DNA from: Desulfovibrio sp. UBA4079
Lineage (GTDB): Bacteria > Desulfobacterota > Desulfovibrionia > Desulfovibrionales > Desulfovibrionaceae
Assembly: GCA_002382645.1 (NCBI GenBank)
Contig: DFYP01000079.1
Span: 1-16,105, forward strand
Length of the DNA: 16,105 bases
Direction of reading: 5' to 3'
This document shows positions 1 through 6,316 of this stretch, piece by piece; within the stretch, counting starts at the first letter, position 1, and each line of letters opens with the position of its first letter. The position numbers and the translations under genes were made by a program. The notes beneath the pieces were generated by a model. That model saw only the letters and a program-made list of their open reading frames with translations. It was not told where the DNA came from and ran no database searches.

Positions 1-1221
1 CAGCGCGCCCGGACCCAGTTCGACTTCATCGCCAACGAGAACCTCAAGGGCGTGCTGGCCACCGAGATCGGCACCACCCGGTGGGGCTCTGGCAACGCCG
101 GCGGCACCAACGAGGGCTTCCGCTTCCATGACCACAGCACCGCCATCCGTGTGCGCCGGGCCTACCTGGACTTCATGGTCCCGGACACCAAGATCGCCGT
201 GCGCGGCGGTCTCCAGGGCATCGCCCTGCCGAACTCCGGCGCGTTCAACAACAGCAACATGATCCTGGATGATGAAATGCCCGCCCTGGTGGTTTCCACC
301 CCGATCATCGACGAGGTGAGCGTGCTGGCCGGCTACGGCCGCCTGTACGACCAGGATGATGACGACTCCGGCCACAGCAACGGCTCGTTCGACACCGGCT
401 TCCTGGCCCTGCCCGTGAAGCTGGACGGCTTCCAGTTCGCGCCCTACGCCGTGTACGCCTATGTGGGCCACGACGCCCTGAAGAACACTGACAACACCCC
501 CATCCGCGCCAACGTGCTGTGGGGCTTGGCCACTCCCGGGGCGACCACCGATGTCGGCCGCAACGCCTACTGGGGCGGCACCAACTTCGTCATGACCTAC
601 TTCGACCCGATCAAGGTCATGGCTGACGTGGCCTACGGCAATGTGAGCGGCGGCGGCGACGTCAACGACCGTTCCGGCTGGATGTTCGACTTGGCCGTGG
701 ACTACACGGGCCTGGACTTCATGACCCCGCAAGTGTTCTTCGTGTACACCTCGGGTGAAGACGACGACGCCACCAACGGCTCCGAGCGCATGCCCGCCCT
801 TGAGACCCGCAACTGGGGCATCGGCAACGGCCTGTTCTTCGGCGGCGACGCCCTGCTGTCCGGCGACCATGGCTTCTTCAACAACCAGCTGGGCTTCTGG
901 GCCGCTGGCTTGAGCCTGAACAAGATCAGCTTCCTCGACAAGCTGTCCCACGACTTCACGGCCTTCTACGCCCAGGGCACCAACGACAAGGCCGTGGCCG
1001 GCTGGGTCTCTGACAGCGACTTCATCGCATACGGCCAGACCCTGACCGAGGAGGACAGCATCGTGGAGTTCTCTCTGAACAACAGCTACAAGCTGTACGA
1101 CGAGCTGACCTTCATGGCGAACATCTCCTACGACATCAACGACTACGACAAGGACCTCTGGGGTCAGAACAAGACGGACGACTCCTTCAAGCTGAGCACC
1201 GGCCTCTTGTACAGCTTCTAG
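1..1221 (+). CDS. Outer-membrane homotrimeric porin, Desulfovibrio type (5' part missing)
   Basis: This is the C-terminal 406 codons of a porin. The reading frame is open from the first base and runs to TAG at 1219-1221. Compared with the full-length copy at 1509, about 60 N-terminal residues, including the signal peptide, lie outside the window, so the GTG at 52 is an internal valine codon and not a start. The protein is rich in Gly, Asp, Asn and aromatic residues, lacks long hydrophobic helices and ends in Tyr-Ser-Phe, as expected for a beta-barrel with a C-terminal aromatic used for outer-membrane insertion. Acidic loop segments occur around nt 346-372 and 754-786. Such porins form trimers that allow passive diffusion of small solutes. 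It is about 95% identical in DNA to the next gene over nt 1-432 (20 differences by my count). The family call rests on overall character and the pairing; solute selectivity is unknown. Confidence 0.88.
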   Translation, partial: QRARTQFDFIANENLKGVLATEIGTTRWGSGNAGGTNEGFRFHDHSTAIRVRRAYLDFMVPDTKIAVRGGLQGIALPNSGAFNNSNMILDDEMPALVVSTPIIDEVSVLAGYGRLYDQDDDDSGHSNGSFDTGFLALPVKLDGFQFAPYAVYAYVGHDALKNTDNTPIRANVLWGLATPGATTDVGRNAYWGGTNFVMTYFDPIKVMADVAYGNVSGGGDVNDRSGWMFDLAVDYTGLDFMTPQVFFVYTSGEDDDATNGSERMPALETRNWGIGNGLFFGGDALLSGDHGFFNNQLGFWAAGLSLNKISFLDKLSHDFTAFYAQGTNDKAVAGWVSDSDFIAYGQTLTEEDSIVEFSLNNSYKLYDELTFMANISYDINDYDKDLWGQNKTDDSFKLSTGLLYSF

Positions 1222-1248
1222 TTCCAGTTCAGCCTTTCATGCCGTACC

Positions 1249-1279
1249 AAGGCCGGGGCTTGCGCCCCGGCCTTTTTTT
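1249..1279 (+). terminator. Rho-independent terminator of the first porin
   Basis: A perfect 9-bp GC-rich stem (1251-1259 with 1264-1272) closes a TTGC loop and is followed by seven T residues (1273-1279); the A residues at 1249-1250 can pair with the first T residues. It sits 28 nt after the stop codon and ends the first porin transcript, so the second porin probably has its own promoter. Confidence 0.93.
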
Positions 1280-1508
1280 GTCCTGTTGTGGCGGATATTC
1301 CTGAAATCTCTCCCCTGCAAACAAAAAACATGTAAAACCAGCGAGATGCACTGCATGTGTCGGATTTCCATCACTGTGTAAAGAATTTGTTACCAACCTG
1401 CCACATACCCCCTTGTAAAAAAAATTGAACCTTGGTAAGAATCCAAACAGTTGAGGCGTTGGAAGGGCAACCGTATCACGCAACACGCAAAAGAAAGGAA
1501 GAATAACC
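1280..1508 (+). promoter_or_regulatory. AT-rich upstream region and leader of the second porin
   Basis: This 229-nt stretch has no credible gene and is clearly richer in A and T than the flanking coding DNA, especially 1318-1340 and 1381-1445. It contains a perfect 11-bp palindrome, ATGCACTGCAT (1346-1356). It also contains a 7-bp inverted repeat, TTACCAA at 1390-1396 and TTGGTAA at 1432-1438, whose centres are 42 nt apart, about four helical turns. The downstream arm overlaps the suggested -10 box. These could be operator sites, but no specific regulator can be named. The gene's ribosome binding site is AAAGGAAG at 1494-1501, 7 nt before the ATG. Confidence 0.5.
1413..1441 (+). promoter_or_regulatory. 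Candidate sigma70-type promoter of the second porin
   Basis: TTGTAA (1413-1418) is separated by exactly 17 nt from TAAGAA (1436-1441) within an A-rich tract. Each box matches the consensus only partly, so the call rests on spacing, base composition and the terminator upstream. The transcript would start near 1448, giving a leader of about 60 nt. Confidence 0.35.
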
Positions 1509-2918
1509 ATGAAACGTTTGGTGCTTCTCGCCACCATCCTGGCCTTCGTGCTCGGCATGGCCTCCATGGCCTCCGCCGCCACGATAAAAGCCTCGGGCCA
1601 GTGGGCCTTGGAGTTCCTGTTCTCCGAAAACTTCGACATGACCAAGGACGACAACGGTCCCGACGGCGACGGCGACTTCAACGTCTATCAGCGCGCCCGG
1701 ACCCAGTTCGACTTCATCGCTAACGAAAACCTCAAGGGTGTGCTGGGCACCGAGATCGGCACCACCCGGTGGGGCTCTGGCAACGCCGGCGGCACCAACG
1801 AGGGCTTCCGCTTCCATGACCACAGCACCGCCATCCGTGTGCGCATGGCCTACCTGGACTTCATGGTCCCGGACACCAAGATCGCCGTGCGCGGCGGTCT
1901 CCAGGGCATCGTGCTGCCGAACTCCGGCGCTTTCGTCGGCAGCAACATGATCCTGGACGACGAAATGCCCGCCCTGGTGGTTTCCACCCCGATCATCGAC
2001 GAGGTGAGCGTACTGGCCGGCTACGGCCGCCTGTACGACCAGGATGATGACGTCTCCGGCCACACCAACGGCTCGTTCGACACCGGCTTCCTGGCCCTGC
2101 CCGTGACCCTGGACGGCTTCGCCTTCGCTCCCTACTTCGTGTACGCCTATGTCGGTCACGACGCTTACACCGCCATGAATGTCGGCGACGACGCCGCCAA
2201 TGACATCCTCGCCGGCCTCCTGACCGTGAACCCTGATCTGACCGCCGGCCGCAACGCCTACTGGGGCGGCACCAGCTTCACCATGACCTACTTCGACCCG
2301 ATCAAGGTCATGGCTGACGTGGCCTACGGCAATGTGAGCGGCGGCGGCGACGCCAGCGACCGCTCCGGCTGGATGATGGACCTGGCCGTGGACTACACGG
2401 GCCTGGACTTCATGACCCCGGAAGTGTTCTTCGTGTACACCTCGGGTGAGGACGACGACGCCGACAACGGTTCCGAGCGCATGCCCGCCCTCAAGACCCG
2501 GAACTGGGCTGCCGGCTCCTTCTGGTTCGGCGGCGACACCCTGCTTTCGGGCAGCAATGGCTACCTGAACACGGAAATGGGCTTCTGGGCTCTGGGCCTG
2601 AGCCTCAAGGACATCTCCTTCATCGAGAAGCTGTCCCACACCATCACCGGTATGTACGTGCAGGGCACCAACGACAAGGCGACGGCCGGTTGGACTATCG
2701 GTGCCACGGGCCTCGACTTCGTCTCTTACGGCCACTCTCTGACCGAGGAAGACCACATCATCGAGTTCGACCTGAACAACTCCTACAAGCTGTATGACGA
2801 ACTGACCCTGTCCCTGGACCTGGGCTACATCGTCAACGGTTACGACAAGGACACCTGGGCCGGCATCGAGCGTGAAGACGCCTTCAAGCTGAGCACCGGT
2901 TTGGCCTACAGCTTCTAG
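1509..2918 (+). CDS. Outer-membrane homotrimeric porin, Desulfovibrio type (complete)
   Basis: This encodes a full-length 469-residue porin. The start is fixed by AAAGGAAG at 1494-1501 and by a clear Sec signal peptide: Lys2-Arg3, a hydrophobic core at residues 4-17, and an Ala-Ser-Ala site predicting cleavage after residue 23. The mature part is a beta-barrel type sequence with Gly/Asp/Asn-rich loops and a terminal Tyr-Ser-Phe. It should form trimeric diffusion channels in the outer membrane. It is a tandem paralogue of the preceding gene. Residues 61-204 are nearly identical in the two, whereas about residues 211-248, the loop after Trp337 and the C-terminal third differ, with a net gain of three codons here. 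Acidic loop clusters (around residues 177-181 and 313-317) might bias selectivity or bind divalent cations, which is inference. The gene has its own upstream region and terminator. Confidence 0.92.
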   Translation: MKRLVLLATILAFVLGMASMASAATIKASGQWALEFLFSENFDMTKDDNGPDGDGDFNVYQRARTQFDFIANENLKGVLGTEIGTTRWGSGNAGGTNEGFRFHDHSTAIRVRMAYLDFMVPDTKIAVRGGLQGIVLPNSGAFVGSNMILDDEMPALVVSTPIIDEVSVLAGYGRLYDQDDDVSGHTNGSFDTGFLALPVTLDGFAFAPYFVYAYVGHDAYTAMNVGDDAANDILAGLLTVNPDLTAGRNAYWGGTSFTMTYFDPIKVMADVAYGNVSGGGDASDRSGWMMDLAVDYTGLDFMTPEVFFVYTSGEDDDADNGSERMPALKTRNWAAGSFWFGGDTLLSGSNGYLNTEMGFWALGLSLKDISFIEKLSHTITGMYVQGTNDKATAGWTIGATGLDFVSYGHSLTEEDHIIEFDLNNSYKLYDELTLSLDLGYIVNGYDKDTWAGIEREDAFKLSTGLAYSF

Positions 2919-2982
2919 GTTCCAATTCCCTCGCCTTTCCCACGCCGCAACCGGGCCGGGGCGCAAGCCCCGGCCCTTTTTT
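1689..2982 (+). repeat. Second copy of a tandem porin duplication (first copy 1-1279)
   Basis: The DNA from 1689 repeats that from 1, about 95% identical over the first 432 nt and about 94% over a later block (562 onward against 2253 onward), with a divergent loop segment between. The offset is 1688 at the beginning and 1697 at the stop codon. Similarity continues past the stop codon (TTCTAG, then TTCCA, then GCCTTTC) into the terminator, so the duplicated unit included the 3' flank. Confidence 0.85.
2953..2982 (+). terminator. Rho-independent terminator of the second porin
   Basis: A perfect 10-bp stem (2953-2962 with 2967-2976) closes a GCAA tetraloop of the stable GNRA class and is followed by six T residues (2977-2982). 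It lies 34 nt after the porin stop codon and separates it from hisD. Its stem is nearly the same sequence as that of the terminator at 1249. Confidence 0.94.
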
Positions 2983-2997
2983 GCGCCCTTCCCCGGC

Positions 2998-3026
2998 TCG
3001 ACTTTCCGGGCCTCCTCCCGTATATT
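2998..3026 (+). promoter_or_regulatory. Candidate sigma70-type promoter for hisD-purC-fabI
   Basis: TCGACT (2998-3003, four of six consensus bases) lies 17 nt before TATATT (3021-3026, five of six). The position, just after the porin terminator and 40 nt ahead of hisD, suits a promoter for the following genes. Transcription would start near 3033. I see no His-rich leader peptide or attenuator before hisD. Confidence 0.55.
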
Positions 3027-3066
3027 CCGGACCTCGACGCCAACCCTTGGAACCACGGAACACGCC

Positions 3067-4386
3067 ATGTCCCTGCCACAGATCGCCTACAGCGGAATGA
3101 AGGACTGGCCCGGCCTGCGCGACCGCCTGGCCGGACGCCGCAACCCCGGAGCCTCGGTGGAGTCCACGGTGCGGGAGATCCTCGCCCGGGTGCGCCAGCG
3201 CGGCGACGCGGCCCTGGCCGAATACACCCGGCGCTTCGACTGCCCGGACTTCACCGCCGCCAAGCTCCGCGTGCCCAAGGCCGCCCTGGCCAAGGCCCTC
3301 AAGGCCATTCCCGCGGCCGACGTTGCCATCCTCACCGAGGCCATCGCCAACGTGCGCCGCTTCCACGAGCGCCAACGCGAGAACTCCTGGCTGACCACCA
3401 CCCCGGACGGGGCCGTGCTGGGCCAGATGGTCCTGCCCGTGGACCGCGTGGGCCTCTACGTGCCCGGCGGCCAGGGCGGCGAGACCCCGCTCGTCTCCAG
3501 CCTGATCATGAACGCCGTGCCCGCCCAGGTGGCCGGGGTCCGGGAGATCGCCGTGGTCTCCCCGCCGCGCCGCGACGGCACGCTCAATCCGTACATCCTG
3601 GCCACAGCAAGCCTGCTCGGCATCGAGGAGATCCATCTCTGCGGCAGCGCCTGGTCCGTGGCGGCCCTGGCCTACGGCACCAAAACCATCAGGGCCTGCG
3701 ACGTGATCGCCGGTCCGGGCAACATCTTCGTGGCCACGGCCAAGGCCCTGCTCGTGGGCCAGGTGGGCATCGACATGATCGCCGGGCCCAGCGAGATCGC
3801 CATCCTGGCCGACGCCTCGGCCGAGCCCGCCTGGCTGGCCGCGGATCTGCTCTCCCAGGCCGAACACGACCCCCTGGCCGCCTGCGTCCTGGCCACCTGG
3901 GACAAGAAGCTGGCCGCGGCCGTGCAGAAGGAGCTGGCCGCCCAGTTGAAGCGCCTGCCGCGCGGCGAGATCGCGGCCAAATCCCTGGCCGACTGGGGGG
4001 CCCTGGCCCTGACCCCGGACCAGGACGCGGCCCTGGATCTGGTCAACCGCATGGCTCCCGAGCACCTGGAGCTGGCCGTGGCCGACCCCTGGGCCATGCT
4101 GCCCTTCGTGCGTCACGCCGGAGCCGTGTTCCTGGGCTGCCACTGCCCCGAGCCCGTGGGCGACTATTTCGCCGGGCCCAACCACGTGCTGCCCACCCTG
4201 GGCACGGCCCGCTTCTCCAGCGCCCTTTCGGTGCAGACCTTCTGCAAGAAGACCAGCGTGATCGCCGCACCGCCCTCCTACGTGGCCGAGCACGGGGCCA
4301 AGATCGCCCGGCTGGCGCGGCTGGAGGGCCTGGAGGCCCACGCCCGTTCCGTGGAATGCCGCATCCCCCAAAAGAGGAAGAAATGA
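3067..4386 (+). CDS. hisD: Histidinol dehydrogenase
   Basis: This 439-residue enzyme performs the last two steps of histidine synthesis in the cytoplasm, oxidising L-histidinol to L-histidine with two NAD+ and a zinc ion. The length is normal for the family. The four zinc ligands of the E. coli enzyme match Gln264, His267 (in SQAEHDP), Asp366 (GDYFAGPNHVLPT) and His425 (near EGLEAH). The catalytic Glu-His pair is Glu332-His333 (APEHLEL), and the nucleotide-binding stretch AGPGN is at 215-219. The ATG at 3067 has a weak ribosome binding site (CGGAA, 3056-3060) and a promoter candidate at 2998. The stop codon overlaps the purC start as ATGA, so the two are probably translationally coupled. No other histidine genes are visible, so the pathway is dispersed in this genome. 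Confidence 0.97.
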   Translation: MSLPQIAYSGMKDWPGLRDRLAGRRNPGASVESTVREILARVRQRGDAALAEYTRRFDCPDFTAAKLRVPKAALAKALKAIPAADVAILTEAIANVRRFHERQRENSWLTTTPDGAVLGQMVLPVDRVGLYVPGGQGGETPLVSSLIMNAVPAQVAGVREIAVVSPPRRDGTLNPYILATASLLGIEEIHLCGSAWSVAALAYGTKTIRACDVIAGPGNIFVATAKALLVGQVGIDMIAGPSEIAILADASAEPAWLAADLLSQAEHDPLAACVLATWDKKLAAAVQKELAAQLKRLPRGEIAAKSLADWGALALTPDQDAALDLVNRMAPEHLELAVADPWAMLPFVRHAGAVFLGCHCPEPVGDYFAGPNHVLPTLGTARFSSALSVQTFCKKTSVIAAPPSYVAEHGAKIARLARLEGLEAHARSVECRIPQKRKK

Positions 4387-5285
4387 GCGCACCCGCCGTC
4401 ATCACCACCGACATCAAGGAATACCGCTTGGCCTCCCGGGGCAAGGTCCGCGACATCTATGAGATCGACGCCGAGACCCTGCTCCTCGTGACCACGGACC
4501 GCATCTCGGCCTTCGACGTGGTCATGCCCGACCCGATCCCGCTCAAGGGCGTGATCCTCAACCAGATCACCCTGTTCTGGATGAAGATGATGGAGGACCT
4601 GACTCCGAACCACATCCTGGCCACCGAGACCGCGGACTTCCCCAAGGCCCTGGCGCCCTACGCCGCAATGCTGCGCGGCCGCTCGGTCCTGGCCCGCAAG
4701 GCCAAGCCCCTGCCCATCGAGTGCATCGTGCGCGGGTTCATCACCGGCTCGGGCTGGAAGGACTACAAGAAGACCGGCAAGGTCAGCGGCCATGTGCTGC
4801 CCGCCGGGCTCCAGGAGTCGGCCATGCTCGAAAAGCCCCTGTTCACGCCCTCCACCAAGGCCGAGCTCGGGGAGCACGACGAGAACATCACCGTGGACCA
4901 GGCCGCGGCCATGCTCGGGCCCGAGCTCATGGCCAAGACCCAGGACCTGTCCCTGGCCATCTATTCCCGGGCCCGGGACTACGCCAAGACCCGGGGCATC
5001 CTCATCGCGGACACCAAATTCGAGTTCGGACAGAAGGACGGCATGCTGATCCTCATCGACGAGGTCCTGACCCCGGACTCCTCGCGCTTCTGGCCCGCCG
5101 CGGGCTACGCCCCGGGCCGCGGCCAGCCGAGCTTCGACAAGCAGTTCCTGCGCGACTGGCTGGAGGAGGTCGGCTTCAACAAGAAGCCCCCGGCCCCGCG
5201 CATCCCCGCGGAGATCGCGACCAAGACCCAGGAGAAGTACCTGGAGGCCTTCCGGCTGTTGACCGGCTCGGAACCCCGGGTGTAG
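4383..5285 (+). CDS. purC: Phosphoribosylaminoimidazole-succinocarboxamide (SAICAR) synthase
   Basis: This 300-residue enzyme joins CAIR and aspartate with ATP to make SAICAR in purine synthesis. Family motifs appear in order: SRGKVRDIYE (18-27) and the DRISAFDVVMPD stretch (39-50) in the ATP-grasp-like N-terminal part; RGFITGSGWKDY (117-128); LFTPSTKAELGEHDENIT (153-170); ADTKFEFG (209-216); and IDEVLTPDSSRFWP (225-238). The length fits the longer, roughly 300-residue branch of PurC. The frame stays open upstream to an ATG at 4356, but the better start is 4383: GAGGA at 4374-4378 precedes it and the ATG overlaps the hisD stop. The overlap supports co-transcription with hisD. A gap of 30 nt follows before fabI. 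Confidence 0.97.
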   Translation: MSAPAVITTDIKEYRLASRGKVRDIYEIDAETLLLVTTDRISAFDVVMPDPIPLKGVILNQITLFWMKMMEDLTPNHILATETADFPKALAPYAAMLRGRSVLARKAKPLPIECIVRGFITGSGWKDYKKTGKVSGHVLPAGLQESAMLEKPLFTPSTKAELGEHDENITVDQAAAMLGPELMAKTQDLSLAIYSRARDYAKTRGILIADTKFEFGQKDGMLILIDEVLTPDSSRFWPAAGYAPGRGQPSFDKQFLRDWLEEVGFNKKPPAPRIPAEIATKTQEKYLEAFRLLTGSEPRV

Positions 5286-5315
5286 CTTACGCTGGATGCA
5301 ACAAGGAGTTCGCAC

Positions 5316-6080
5316 ATGCTGCTGCAAGGAAAAAAGGCCCTCATCTTCGGTGTGGCCAACGAGAAAAGCATTGCCTACGGCATCGCCCAGGCCTTCAAGA
5401 ACCAGGGCGCCAGCCTGGCCTTCAGCTACGTCAACGAGGCCATCCAGAAGCGCGTGGAGCCCATCAGCGCGGAACTGGGCGGCGATTTCACCTTTTCCTG
5501 CGACGTGAGCGACGACGCGAGCATCGCCTCCTCGGTGGAGGCCGTGCGCGCGAAGTGGGGCGGCGTGGACGTGCTCGTGCACTCCGTGGCCTTCGCCAAC
5601 CGCGACGAGCTCAAGGGCCGCTACCTGGACACCAGCCGCGACGGCTTCAAGCTGGCCCTGGATGTCTCGGCCTACTCCCTGGTGGCCCTGTGCAAGGCCT
5701 ATGAGCCCCTGCTCAACCCCGAGGCCTCGGTGCTGACCATGACCTACCACGGCTCCCAGCAGGTGGTGCCGAGCTACAACGTCATGGGCGTGGCCAAGGC
5801 CGCCCTGGAGGCCAGCGTGCGCTACCTGGCCGTGGACCTGGGCCAGAAGGGCCTGCGGATCAACGCCATCAGCGCGGGCCCGATCAAGACCCTGGCCGCC
5901 TCGGGCGTGTCCAGCTTCAAGGCCCTGCTGACCCACGTGGAGGAGCGCGCGCCCCTGCACCGCAACGTGACCACCGCGGACGTGGGCGGCGCGGCCGCGT
6001 TCCTGGCCTCCTCCCTGGCCAACGGGGTCACCGGCGAGGTGCTCTACGTGGACTCCGGTCTGCACATCATGGGAATCTAA
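5316..6080 (+). CDS. fabI: Enoyl-[acyl-carrier-protein] reductase, FabI type
   Basis: This 254-residue enzyme reduces enoyl-ACP with NAD(P)H in the last step of each type II fatty-acid elongation cycle. It is an atypical short-chain dehydrogenase: FGVANEKSIAYGIA (11-24) binds the nucleotide; Tyr144 (TMTYHG) and Tyr154 with Lys161 (YNVMGVAK, Tyr-x6-Lys) form the active site; and SAGPIKTLAASGV (186-198) is the characteristic FabI substrate-loop region. Length and motif spacing agree with classical FabI, which is the known target of triclosan and diazaborine. The start ATG at 5316 has a good AAGGAG (5303-5308). It is the third gene of the hisD-purC-fabI group, and only 2 nt separate its stop from the small membrane-protein gene at 6083. 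Confidence 0.96.
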   Translation: MLLQGKKALIFGVANEKSIAYGIAQAFKNQGASLAFSYVNEAIQKRVEPISAELGGDFTFSCDVSDDASIASSVEAVRAKWGGVDVLVHSVAFANRDELKGRYLDTSRDGFKLALDVSAYSLVALCKAYEPLLNPEASVLTMTYHGSQQVVPSYNVMGVAKAALEASVRYLAVDLGQKGLRINAISAGPIKTLAASGVSSFKALLTHVEERAPLHRNVTTADVGGAAAFLASSLANGVTGEVLYVDSGLHIMGI

Positions 6081-6082
6081 CC

Positions 6083-6232
6083 ATGGAACCCTGGATCGTC
6101 CTCATCCTCCTGCTGGCCGGACTGCTCGTTTTCGGCAAGGTTCTGGGCCGCCTGGGCCTGGGCTGAGGCCCCAAGAAGGAGTGCGGCTGGACGCCGCCCG
6201 CCAAGGACAAAGACCAGGAAAAGCGGCCTTGA
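6083..6232 (+). CDS. Small single-span membrane protein with in-frame UGA: candidate selenoprotein
   Basis: ATG at 6083, with GGGA at 6071-6074 as a modest ribosome binding site, opens a frame of 27 codons: a short N-terminus, a strongly hydrophobic helix (about residues 4-22) and a Gly/Leu-rich end. The frame then meets TGA at 6164-6166. In the same frame 21 further codons follow (GPKKECGWTPP, then a charged Lys/Asp/Glu tail) up to TGA at 6230-6232. Third positions of these 21 codons are G or C in 18 cases, against about half in the other two frames, so the downstream part looks coding. Decoded as selenocysteine, TGA gives a 49-residue protein with Sec28 and Cys34 (U-x5-C) just beyond the membrane helix. 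A SECIS-like hairpin is at 6183-6197. I do not recognise the family; small Cys-rich membrane proteins such as FeoB-associated ones are a loose comparison only. The alternative is a 27-residue peptide ending at 6166. Confidence 0.5.
6178..6202 (+). promoter_or_regulatory. Candidate bacterial SECIS hairpin downstream of the in-frame UGA
   Basis: GCGGC (6183-6187) pairs perfectly with GCCGC (6193-6197) around a five-base loop, TGGAC. The helix can extend, with a U-C mismatch at 6182/6198 and an A-G mismatch at 6180/6200, through G6181-C6199, G6179-C6201 and G6178-C6202. The loop begins 21 nt after the UGA and has G as its second and third base. Bacterial SECIS elements as generally described have a loop 16-37 nt after the UGA with a G among the first two loop bases, so this hairpin qualifies. 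In GC-rich DNA a 5-bp stem can arise by chance, hence the moderate confidence. Confidence 0.4.
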
Positions 6233-6241
6233 CAGGGCCGC
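6223..6241. repeat. 6-bp inverted repeat around the rpsF -35 box
   Basis: GCGGCC (6223-6228) and GGCCGC (6236-6241) form a perfect inverted repeat with a 7-nt spacer that contains the TTGACA -35 hexamer. It could be an operator or a weak RNA hairpin at the end of the small gene before it. No T-tract follows, so it is not an intrinsic terminator. Confidence 0.35.
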
Positions 6242-6257
6242 GGTGAACGAATAAGGT
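6229..6257 (+). promoter_or_regulatory. Sigma70-type promoter of the rpsF-rpsR-rplI-dnaB cluster
   Basis: A perfect -35 hexamer TTGACA (6229-6234) is followed after exactly 17 nt by TAAGGT (6252-6257), which keeps the important first two bases and last base of TATAAT. Transcription would start near 6264, leaving a leader of about 50 nt with a hairpin. The TGA inside TTGACA is also the second stop codon of the small gene upstream. Confidence 0.62.
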
Positions 6258-6271
6258 CCCCGTTCTGCCTT

Positions 6272-6294
6272 GCTCTTCCCGCAAAGGGAAGGGC
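6272..6294 (+). promoter_or_regulatory. Leader hairpin of rpsF mRNA, possible S6:S18 autoregulatory site
   Basis: Nine base pairs (6272-6280 with 6286-6294, including one U-G pair) close a GCAAA loop in the 5' leader, between the promoter and the AAGGAGG ribosome binding site at 6305-6311. Many bacteria control rpsF-rpsR through a leader hairpin bound by the S6:S18 complex, with a conserved CCG. A CCG is present here at 6279-6281, at the edge of the loop rather than in an obvious bulge. The hairpin is seen directly; the regulatory role is inferred and the match to the known motif is incomplete. Confidence 0.4.
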
Positions 6295-6316
6295 CATAGA
6301 CCACAAGGAGGAACGC

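Noticed and set aside
52..54. GTG as start of the first porin
   Set aside because: The codons before it (1-51) are in frame and match residues 61-77 of the second porin, so the gene is simply cut by the window edge.
1476..3068. 530-codon minus-strand open frame opposite the second porin
   Set aside because: It mirrors a well-supported porin gene, has a Gly/Val/His/Gln-rich translation without recognisable domains, and reflects the scarcity of stop codons in GC-rich DNA.
4356..4358. Upstream ATG for purC
   Set aside because: It lies inside hisD without a ribosome binding site and would add nine residues not typical of PurC; ATG 4383 has GAGGA and overlaps the hisD stop.
2884..6065. Two long minus-strand frames (502 and 595 codons) opposite hisD, purC and fabI
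   Set aside because: They are antisense shadows of genes with intact catalytic motifs; the translations are low-complexity Gly/His/Gln/Leu repeats with no domain.
6223..6241. Inverted repeat after the small gene as an intrinsic terminator
   Set aside because: The stem is only 6 bp and no T-tract follows; the repeat encloses the -35 box, so an operator or chance is more likely.
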